Made by a program: the position numbers and the translations under genes. A DNA stretch of 35,636 nt from Planctomycetota bacterium (GTDB lineage: Bacteria > Planctomycetota > Planctomycetia > Gemmatales > Gemmataceae): assembly GCA_029777335.1 (NCBI GenBank), contig JAKOSN010000099.1, positions 1 to 35,636 on the forward strand, in the 5' to 3' direction. Below the pieces are notes generated by a model. The model searched no databases, was not told the origin of the DNA, and worked only from the letters and a program-made list of their open reading frames with translations. Shown piece after piece: positions 29,928-35,636 of the stretch. Every line of letters begins with the position of its first letter. The stretch's first letter is position 1.

Positions 29928-31118
29928 TTATTTCGGGACCATCATGAATTTCACACACACGGGCCGGGGGACCTCGACCTTGTGGCCCGTTGGCTTCAGC
30001 GCTCCGGTCTTCTCGTCGACGGCAAAGACGACAATGCTATTGCCATCCTGGTTGGCGACCAGCACAAAGCGGCCCATGGGCTCCACGCCAAAGTTGCGCG
30101 GAATCTTGATCTCAGCTCCTTGATGGCCGATGTACTTCAGTTTGCCATCCTTCTGAATGGCAAAGGCGACAATGCTGTTATGCCCGCGATTGGAGCCATA
30201 AACAAACTCGCCGCTGGGATGCACCTGCACCTCGGCGGTGCTATTGCCCGGCACCTTGCCCTTCAACGTGGAGACGGTTTCAACCTCCTTGAGTGTCCCC
30301 GTGGCGGGGTCGTAAGTCATGGAGGTGAGCGTGGAGGCCATCTCGTTGATTACAAAGGCGTGCTTGCCATCGGGGTGAAAGGCGAAGTGGCGCGGGCCAG
30401 CGCCCGGGGCCGTGGCGAAGAAGGGCGGATCATTGGGGGTTAAGGTGCCCTTTTCGGGATCGAATTTGTAGATGAGAATCCTGTCGAGCCCGAGGTCGGC
30501 GACAAAGGCGAAGCGGTTGGCGGCGTCGAGGTTGACCGAATGTGCATGGGGGCCTTCCTGCCGGCCCGGATCCTTGCTCTTGCCCTTGTGCTGAATGACG
30601 CTGGTGGCCGGTCCGAGTTTGCCATCCGCCTGAATGGGGAGCGAGGCAACGCTCCCTCCGCCGTAGTTGGCGACCAGCACATTCTTGCCGGTGGCATCGA
30701 CCGTCAGATGGCACGGACCCGCTCCCCCGGATTCCTGCTGATTGAGCAGCGTCAATTTGCCCGTCGCCGGATCGATGGCAAAGGCGCTCACGGCACCGGT
30801 CTTCTTCTTGCCGAAATCGCTGATTTCGCCAACGGCATAGAGAAACTTGCGCGTGGGATGGATGGCGACAAAGGAGGGATTCTTTGTTTCGCCGGCAAGT
30901 TCCGGGGTGGACAGCTTGCCATTGGTGAGGTCGAGCTCGCAGCGATAGATGCCCTTGCTCTCCTTGGCGCCCGTGCCGGTGTAGGTGCCGATGTACACCC
31001 AGAGTTTGCCGGGGGGAGGTCGTTCGTCGGTGCGCTGGGCGAATCCCAGCACGGGGGCCAGGCCAACGAGCAAAAGAGCCAGGCCGCCAGGGGCCAGCAG
31101 GGAGCATGCAGACGTCAT
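29928..31118 (-). CDS. Lactonase-family seven-bladed beta-propeller, exported (6-phosphogluconolactonase YbhE-like)
   Basis: 396 residues from ATG 31118, with GGAGG 6 nt upstream. Signal peptide about 1-28 (LALLLVGLAPVLGFAQ). The domain starts LWVYIGTYTG and shows family landmarks: NPSFVAIHPTRKFLYAVGE, GAGPCHLTVDATGKNVLVANYGGGSV, EGPHAHSVNLDAANRFAFVADLG, GAGPRHFAFHPDGKHAFVINE and GHNSIVAFAI. The family includes cytosolic 6-phosphogluconolactonases and muconate-cycloisomerase-like lactonases. This one carries an export signal, so sugar-lactone hydrolysis in the periplasm is more plausible than a pentose-phosphate role. First gene of the minus-strand export block; it diverges from the selenoprotein gene. 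Confidence 0.92.
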   Translation of the reverse strand: MTSACSLLAPGGLALLLVGLAPVLGFAQRTDERPPPGKLWVYIGTYTGTGAKESKGIYRCELDLTNGKLSTPELAGETKNPSFVAIHPTRKFLYAVGEISDFGKKKTGAVSAFAIDPATGKLTLLNQQESGGAGPCHLTVDATGKNVLVANYGGGSVASLPIQADGKLGPATSVIQHKGKSKDPGRQEGPHAHSVNLDAANRFAFVADLGLDRILIYKFDPEKGTLTPNDPPFFATAPGAGPRHFAFHPDGKHAFVINEMASTLTSMTYDPATGTLKEVETVSTLKGKVPGNSTAEVQVHPSGEFVYGSNRGHNSIVAFAIQKDGKLKYIGHQGAEIKIPRNFGVEPMGRFVLVANQDGNSIVVFAVDEKTGALKPTGHKVEVPRPVCVKFMMVPK

Positions 31119-31301
31119 CGTGTTCCTCCACGGATGCAGGCGCTCTCCGGGTGGGAAAAGAGGAGAGCGGAGTCTCGCGCTTGTCCATCGGGGCATAGGT
31201 TATTATCGCTACCTGGGTGTGCGAACGCCAGAGGGTGCTTACCAGGAATCTCGCCGCCGTGTTTTTCAGACTAACTCAGGCGGCGCCAAGAGAAGGACGC
31301 C

Positions 31302-32081
31302 ATGACTACTGCAACCACTGCCTTGCCGCATCGAAATCCTGGCCGCATGTTCCTCGCGTTGGGATTCGGCCTTGCGGCCCTGGGAATCGCTTGCTACATC
31401 GCACAGGTCCAGGTGGGCCACCTCAAACGGCCGTGGTATCTCCCTCTCTCGGCGATGCTCGGTGTGGTTTGTCTTGTCGTCTCCCTGTGGAAGAGGCGCA
31501 GCGTGTGGCGCGTTCTCTCCCTGATCCTGCTCGTGCTTCTCGCCGGGGCTGAGTGGGGCTTTCTGCTGGGGTCGCGGCTGCCGAGCTACACAGGAACGCA
31601 GGTGGCCGTCGGCAAGTCCTTTCCGGCGTTCGCGACGGTGAAGGCCGACGGTGTACCTTTCACGCAGCGCGACCTCGAGGGAGATCGCGATACGGTGATG
31701 GTTTTCTTCCGCGGCCGTTGGTGACCGTACTGCGTGAAGGAGCTGGTTCAGCTCGAACAGAGGCACGAGGATTTCGCCAGACGAGAAACTCGCGTCGTTG
31801 TCGTCTCGGTGGACAGCCTGGAAGACGCCAAAAAATCGCAGGCCGAATTGCCGCACTTGCTTGTTCTGTCCGACGAGGGGCGCGGCCTTTCGGACGCAGC
31901 CGAGTTGATCGATGCGCAGAACAAAGGACCCGACGGTCGTGCCATCGATGCGCCGACGACGATCCTCATCGATCGACAGGGGAAGGTGCGCTGGCTTTAT
32001 CGCCCCGGAGAGATCATCACCCGTCTGTCTCCAGATGAAGTGCTCCAGGCGATCGACCAGCACCTGCACGCGCGGCCGTGA
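31302..32081 (+). CDS. Predicted selenoprotein: membrane-anchored periplasmic redoxin (AhpC/TSA-like) with UxxC active site
   Basis: One reading frame of 259 residues if TGA 31722-31724 is read as selenocysteine (Sec141). ATG 31302 is preceded by GAAGGA. Three membrane helices (about 16-34, 46-62, 70-90), with basic loops placing the C-terminus outside, lead to a thioredoxin-fold domain (about 100-259). The strand VMVFFRGRW runs into the TGA and the next codons give PYCVKELVQLEQ, so the TGA sits at the first Cys of the usual GxWCPYC motif (Cys144 is the second). The downstream frame keeps VVVVSVDSLEDA, LLVLSDEGRGL, APTTILIDRQGKVRWLYR and a C-terminal SPDEVLQAID helix. A SECIS-like hairpin follows the TGA. 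Likely a peroxide or thiol-disulfide oxidoreductase. A TGC/TGT-to-TGA mutation or sequencing error is the main alternative. Confidence 0.85.
31722..31724 (+). other. In-frame UGA, predicted selenocysteine codon
   Basis: Codons around it: CGT TGG TGA CCG TAC TGC (R W U P Y C). The frame of the segment before it (from 31302) equals the frame of the segment after it (to 32081). The residue replaced is the one redoxins of this type use as the N-terminal active-site Cys. Confidence 0.83.
31733..31767 (+). promoter_or_regulatory. Candidate bacterial SECIS element
   Basis: Perfect 6-bp stem GAGCTG (31740-31745) and CAGCTC (31749-31754) with apical loop GTT (31746-31748). An outer CGTG (31733-31736) can pair with CACG (31764-31767). 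The loop starts 21 nt after the UGA, begins with G and is 3 nt long. These values fall within the bacterial SECIS model as I know it (loop 3-14 nt, G in the first two loop positions, 16-37 nt from UGA). The element lies within the coding sequence, as in bacteria. SelB binding is inferred. Confidence 0.65.
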
Positions 32082-32184
32082 GGCGACCCGGGTTAGTCAG
32101 GTCGATGCCAATTCGTTTCCAGGGATCGGGAAGTGGCAGGAGGATTCCTCGACAGCCGAAAGCGCAGACAGAGCGTGGTGTGTC

Positions 32185-32835
32185 TCAACCAGCATCCGTG
32201 ATCTCGTAGCGCGTGCGGCTCTTCAGAATTCGGCGCGGACGACAGGCGACGATGCCGACATCGTCCCACAAGGCGCCAGAGGGGAGGCGCACCATATCCA
32301 CCAACCGAGGGGGAAGGATCGCAAAGTCGATCCAGAGGATCTCTCGGAGGAGTCGTTCACGACGGACATAGTTGCTAAAGCCGTCGGTACAGACAAGCAA
32401 CAGTCCCTGCGAGGGGGGGTGGCTGAACCCCACTGGGAGAGCTTTCCCCGATCCAAGCAAGGGTTTTCTTATTTGACATCTTGTAAGATCGTTGATCTCA
32501 TCATTTTCCAGCAACCATGCCTTGCTATCGCCCACGCTGGCGCCCACAAGTCCCTGGGAGGACCAGGCCACCACGACGCCGGTCGCCTCGCCAGCGCCAA
32601 TGCGCAGATCGATCTGGCGCAGGATTTCGCACCACGCATTTGAGTCGTGTTCCAGGGATGCTGCCGTGGTGATCTCGCGGATGACGGTTTCAGCAGCCTC
32701 GCTCCCCGCCCCGGTCCCGCCAGCGCCATCGGCGACCACGAGCACGACCCCGGTGTCAAAGGCAAGGACCTTCACTCGGTCCTCGCACCGCTGTTCAGAG
32801 GCCACAGTGAGAGAAGTGGTTTCAAAGCGGAGCAT
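32185..32835 (-). CDS. PP2C/PPM-type Ser/Thr protein phosphatase
   Basis: 216 residues, slightly short for the family. Metal-dependent phosphatase motifs are in order: EDR (18-20), ADGAGGTG (35-42), VGDSKAW (101-107), CTDGFSNYV (149-157) and WDDVGIVAC (190-198), which supply the metal-binding Asp residues. No signal or membrane helix, so cytosolic; it could reverse phosphorylation by PknB-type kinases such as the one at 15788-19027, but no linkage is shown. GAGAGG lies shortly before the ATG. It converges on the selenoprotein gene across 103 nt. Confidence 0.9.
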   Translation of the reverse strand: MLRFETTSLTVASEQRCEDRVKVLAFDTGVVLVVADGAGGTGAGSEAAETVIREITTAASLEHDSNAWCEILRQIDLRIGAGEATGVVVAWSSQGLVGASVGDSKAWLLENDEINDLTRCQIRKPLLGSGKALPVGFSHPPSQGLLLVCTDGFSNYVRRERLLREILWIDFAILPPRLVDMVRLPSGALWDDVGIVACRPRRILKSRTRYEITDAG

Positions 32836-32891
32836 TGAGGGCCTCTCCCCGAGGGAGGAGATGAAAAATCATGACAGGTGTCCCGTGCGGT

Positions 32892-32972
32892 TTCCGACTG
32901 CCCACTTCCGACGATCTGGCGCGCCCCATGCGGCGCTCAGTTCCAGATTCCAGTGTCCGTGGGCAGTCGGAA
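32892..32972. repeat. Long three-segment hairpin upstream of the PP2C gene
   Basis: Outer arms TTCCGACTGCCCAC (32892-32905) and GTGGGCAGTCGGAA (32959-32972) are a perfect 14-bp inverted repeat. Inside, ATCTGG (32914-32919) pairs with CCAGAT (32943-32948), and GCGCC pairs with GGCGC around the tip. TTCCGAC is also directly repeated on the left arm, allowing a shifted pairing (CACTTCCGAC with GTCGGAAGTG). It lies 28 nt past the stop of the small secreted-protein gene and 57 nt upstream of the PP2C start. Confidence 0.75.
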
Positions 32973-33000
32973 GTGACAGCTCGCTCCCAGGGGCAGGCGT

Positions 33001-33402
33001 TTACTTCCTTTTCAGGAGTTTCTTGAGTTCACTGGCGGACAGAGTTTTGATAGTGCCATCGTACAGCAGCACCAGTCCGCCATCCTTGAGAGCGGCTTTT
33101 TCGAAGATCAGAACCAATTTGGCCTGAGCTTCTTTCGTGGTATCGGTCAGTGACGCACCAAACTCATCACAGCTGTAGCGTTCCTTGACTTCCTTCAGCG
33201 TCGCGGGATCCAGCGAGAGGTCCTCGAACTTGGAAGCGGGGCTTCCCTTGGTCGCTTCGTGGTTCTTGTAGGCGGAGTAAAGTGCCCGAAGTCGAGCGGT
33301 CTGTATCTGGGTGTCGTTGGGATCCCTGGGCTTCTGCCCATGGACCGCCCCCAGGTGACAGAGAGGAAACATCACGAGCAGGAAACCGATCGTTCGTTGC
33401 AT
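33001..33402 (-). CDS. Small exported protein, unknown function
   Basis: 133 residues from ATG 33402, with GAGG 6 nt upstream; in-frame ATGs at 33414 and 33459 are less favoured. Signal peptide MQRTIGFLLVMFPLCHLGAVHGQ. The mature part has a helical N-terminal half (TQIQTARLRALYSAYKNHEATKG) and a C-terminal KDGGLVLLYDGTIKTLSASELKKLLK. The ALYSAYKNHEATKGxxP and late LYDGTIKTL segments recall the ends of planctomycete DUF1559/pseudopilin-like proteins, but without the prepilin leader. Function unknown. Confidence 0.72.
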   Translation of the reverse strand: MQRTIGFLLVMFPLCHLGAVHGQKPRDPNDTQIQTARLRALYSAYKNHEATKGSPASKFEDLSLDPATLKEVKERYSCDEFGASLTDTTKEAQAKLVLIFEKAALKDGGLVLLYDGTIKTLSASELKKLLKRK

Positions 33403-33886
33403 ACAGATCCTCATTCCAGGGAACGGTGAGTGATACGCCGAGGGGCCTTTCGTGGTCATCCTCGCGCATCATGCGGGTTGATCAAACCATTCTATTGCTA
33501 CTGGGGAGTCTGGCCCAGGTTGGTAGGTGTTGCGTGTGGTCGAGTGCGATCCAGTCGCAACCCCGGTTGGAACTGACCAACCAGACCGAGCATCACCCAG
33601 TTCACCCCGAAGACGATCCAGGCGGCGAACCTCAGACGGCAAGGGAGGAAGACCTTCGAACAGTTCCGGAATGAGGCTAGCAAAGCAATCCAACGGGGAG
33701 TAAGGTGGTCCAGAAGCGGGGCCTCCAGGCGAGATCCGGCGAGGGAGTCTGGGTTTACCAGACCACCGAACCGCTGGATTGGGTCCGTTCTTTCTCTCCC
33801 CTCGCTCTCTTACATGTGCAAAACTCTCAATTGAATCACGAACGCGGTGGTCTGTGAAATCGACTGAAGATCCAGAAAGGCGGAAA
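33403..33886. other. 484-nt stretch without a convincing gene
   Basis: A 61-codon minus-strand ORF (33498-33683, TTG start, no Shine-Dalgarno) encodes a hydrophobic FAAWIVFGVNWVMLGLVG segment, and its frame stays open further upstream without a start. A 243-codon minus ORF is antisense to aroH. Two small inverted repeats are present: GTTGCG...CGCAAC (near 33530-33560) and GGTTGGAACTGACCAACC (near 33563-33580). The segment should also hold the promoter of the chorismate mutase. It could include a decayed gene remnant. Confidence 0.4.
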
Positions 33887-34318
33887 ATGCCGATGAATGC
33901 TGATCTCGCTCCCGTTCGATGCCGGGGGGTTCGCGGGGCGACTTTCGTTGCGGAGGACACCCCCGAGGCGATCCTGGAGGCAACGCGAGAGTTACTGTCC
34001 GCGATCGCCGAGGCGAACGCCATCGCCACGGAGGATATCGCCAGCGCATTTTTTACCTCGACCGCCGACCTGCGATCTGCCTTCCCGGCGCGAGCAGCTC
34101 GTGAACTGGGGTGGACGGACGTGCCCTTGCTGGGAGCATGCGAAGTGGACAAACTGGGTGCACCACCACGCTGTATCCGTGTTCTGCTGCACTGGAACAC
34201 GTCTCGCCGACAGGATGAGATTGTGCACGTCTATCTGCGCGGTTCCGACATGATGCGCACTCAGGATCCGCCCAGCCACCTGGCCGCCACGCCACACCCG
34301 GGTTCGCCCGGCGTCTGA
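33887..34318 (+). CDS. aroH: Monofunctional chorismate mutase, AroH class
   Basis: 143 residues from ATG 33887, with AAAGG 6 nt upstream; ATG 33893 is an alternative. Converts chorismate to prephenate for Phe/Tyr synthesis; trimeric cytosolic enzyme. It aligns over its whole length with the Bacillus-type AroH: RGVRGATFV (13-21), TPEAILEATRELL, AFFTSTADLRSAFPARAAREL, VPLLGACEVD and PRCIRVLLHWNT. Active-site residues by spacing are Arg16, Glu86, Arg98 and Tyr116, equivalent to Arg7, Glu78, Arg90 and Tyr108 of B. subtilis. The C-terminal ~20 residues (Pro/His-rich) extend past the usual end. Confidence 0.94.
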   Translation: MPMNADLAPVRCRGVRGATFVAEDTPEAILEATRELLSAIAEANAIATEDIASAFFTSTADLRSAFPARAARELGWTDVPLLGACEVDKLGAPPRCIRVLLHWNTSRRQDEIVHVYLRGSDMMRTQDPPSHLAATPHPGSPGV

Positions 34319-34626
34319 CCTGCAACCACACCATCCGCGCAGTTGACGCCCAACCGCAACGTGTCCTCAGCAGGTGTGGGGATGTACCAACAAGGGGGTG
34401 AAAATGGAGTGCGCTCCCGGTTGGCGTACGTCGCCTTGCCCACCGAGAGCGCATCCCTCTCCTCTGTGGTTCCAACCTCTTCTCCTTCCCTGCCCCTGTA
34501 AGGGATATCCGACGGAGGGACGTTGGCGGGGCGGTTCTCTTTCAGAATTCTGCTGACAACCGTACGCACCACGTTTACAGTGAGCGGGAGGAAAGACCTG
34601 CTTCAAGACGACCGGGGGACTGTGCC
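34319..34626 (+). other. 308-nt intergenic region with a candidate promoter
   Basis: No gene seen. Near its end, CTGACA (34553-34558), a 17-nt spacer and TACAGT (34576-34581) form a reasonable sigma-70-like promoter about 45 nt before the next ATG. The rest shows no structure I can name. Confidence 0.4.
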
Positions 34627-35636
34627 ATGTGGCGACTCGCCATCGTATTGTTACCGCTCTGCCTGGCCGTGTCGGGAGGACTGAGTGGCGAGACCCCTCC
34701 GTTCGAAGGCAAGCGAACGCTCATCACTCTCAATGGCCAGCAATTTTCCTTGCCGCCCGGGTTTGTCATCGAACGAGTGGCCGGCCCACCCCTGGTGAAT
34801 CGCCCCATTACTGCCGACTTCGATGAACAGGGCCGCCTCTACGTGGCAGACTCCTCGGGTTCCAACGAGAAGGTGAATCTCCAACTGGAGAAGAAGCCGC
34901 ACCGTATTGTCCGCCTGGAGGACACCAATGGCGATGGGGTTTTCGATCGGAGTGTGGTCTTCGCCGACAAGATGATGTTCCCTGAAGGGACCATGTGGTA
35001 TGCCGGCTCCCTCTACGTTGCCGCTCCTCCAAGTATCTGGAAGCTGACCGATACCAATGGCGATGGAGTGGCCGATCAACGAGCGGAATGGTTCCAGGGA
35101 AAAACCCTTACTGGTTGTGCCAACGATCTGCATGGCCCTTATCGCGGCCCCGATGGCTGGATTTACTGGTGCAAGGGAGCGTTCGCCCGGCAGACCTACG
35201 ACCGCCCAGGCAAGGCACCCTTTGTAACTCGGGCCGCGCATATCTTCCGGGCGCGCCCCGACGGCACGGGGATTGAACCCGTGATGACGGGGGGGATGGA
35301 CAACCCGGTCGATGTCGTCTTTTCGCCTGGCGGGGAACGCTTCTTCACCACCACGTTTTTGCAGCATCCCGGCGGAGGAAAACGCGACGGCCTGATCCAC
35401 GCCGTTCATGGCGCGGTTTATGGCAAGGATCACGATCCGGTCCATGAGCATCCGTGGACTGCCCCCTCCCTGATGCCGCCGATGACTCACCTGGGACCGG
35501 CCGCTCCCTGTGGGCTCACGCGCTACGAGGGAACCGCCTTTGGAGCCGATCACGAGAACAACCTCTTCGCCTGTCTGTTCAACATGCACAAGGTGACACG
35601 CCATGTGCTTGTCCCCACGGGGGCAACCTACACCAC
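34627..35636 (+). CDS. PVC-type membrane-bound-dehydrogenase-like beta-propeller protein (5' part; cut by window)
   Basis: ATG 34627 opens a frame that runs to the right edge (336 codons). Signal peptide MWRLAIVLLPLCLAVSGGLSG. The family landmarks are clear: LPPGFVIERVAGPPLVNRPI, FDEQGRLYVADSSGSN, two Ca-binding-like DTNGDG repeats (VRLEDTNGDGVFDRS and KLTDTNGDGVADQR), MFPEGTMWYAGSLYVAAPP, ANDLHGPYRGPDGWIYWCKGAF and MDNPVDVVFSPGGERFFTTTF. These proteins usually continue with HEAT repeats and a C-terminal CxxCH haem domain, which would lie beyond the window. Exported; the redox substrate is unknown. Confidence 0.93.
   Translation, partial: MWRLAIVLLPLCLAVSGGLSGETPPFEGKRTLITLNGQQFSLPPGFVIERVAGPPLVNRPITADFDEQGRLYVADSSGSNEKVNLQLEKKPHRIVRLEDTNGDGVFDRSVVFADKMMFPEGTMWYAGSLYVAAPPSIWKLTDTNGDGVADQRAEWFQGKTLTGCANDLHGPYRGPDGWIYWCKGAFARQTYDRPGKAPFVTRAAHIFRARPDGTGIEPVMTGGMDNPVDVVFSPGGERFFTTTFLQHPGGGKRDGLIHAVHGAVYGKDHDPVHEHPWTAPSLMPPMTHLGPAAPCGLTRYEGTAFGADHENNLFACLFNMHKVTRHVLVPTGATYT

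Noticed and set aside
31181..31206. Promoter TTGTCC/TATTAT upstream of the selenoprotein gene
   Set aside because: The spacer is only 14 nt; TATTAT is a fair -10 but no properly spaced -35 is seen.
31302..31724. A complete 140-residue membrane protein ending at TGA, with a separate small ORF after it
   Set aside because: The first piece would end inside the core strand of a thioredoxin fold and the second would lack a start region. They share a frame and together make a full redoxin.
33498..33683. Small membrane-protein gene on the minus strand
   Set aside because: TTG start without a Shine-Dalgarno, and the open frame continues upstream of it; kept only as an observation.

Overview
The window is high-GC DNA from a planctomycete, most like the Gemmataceae/Gemmatales lineage. 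This rests on gene content: DUF1501 and PSCyt1/DUF1549/DUF1553 proteins, a PVC-type membrane-bound-dehydrogenase-like protein, a Ser/Thr kinase with WD40 repeats, and HEAT and LRR proteins. No rRNA, tRNA, CRISPR array, insertion sequence or phage gene was found. The replicon looks chromosomal.

Layout. Positions 1-1742: a nitrilase-family amidase (minus, cut by the left edge) diverges from a type-4 uracil-DNA glycosylase. Positions 1955-11240: a plus-strand block of dxr, two tandem RseP/site-2-protease paralogs (the first without its catalytic Glu, the second intact), a small membrane protein, and an SGNH-hydrolase/MBOAT acyltransferase pair. Positions 11275-19027, all minus: a small secreted protein, a GT2 glycosyltransferase, FtsH, an orphan secretin-domain protein and a WD40 Ser/Thr kinase. 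Positions 19276-24162, plus: a small membrane protein, an LRR protein and a 1295-residue HEAT-repeat protein. Positions 24237-31118, minus: an export-oriented block of lactonase, NHL propeller, PSCyt1/DUF1549/DUF1553 and DUF1501. Positions 31302-35636: a membrane-anchored redoxin, a PP2C phosphatase, a small secreted protein, an AroH chorismate mutase and the start of a PVC-type dehydrogenase-like protein (cut by the right edge).

The most striking observation is at 31302-32081. Two in-frame ORFs are separated by one TGA at 31722. The TGA falls exactly where redoxins of the GxWCPYC type have their N-terminal active-site Cys, giving W-U-P-Y-C. A perfect 6-bp hairpin with a GUU loop lies 21 nt downstream, which fits a bacterial SECIS element. 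I read this as one selenoprotein gene: a three-helix membrane anchor with a periplasmic UxxC redoxin domain. Ordinary gene callers would split it or call it a pseudogene.

The second is the RseP pair. The upstream copy reads HLLGH instead of HELGH, has lost the GGH after the C-terminal Asp and lacks the last membrane helix. It keeps the long multi-domain periplasmic region and the same ribosome-binding-site/TTG start cassette. It looks like a maintained pseudoprotease partner of the active enzyme.

Several gene ends carry long GC-rich perfect hairpins without a U-tract (14833, 28720, 32892, and 11822 with 18 bp), a recurring termination or processing style in this genome.
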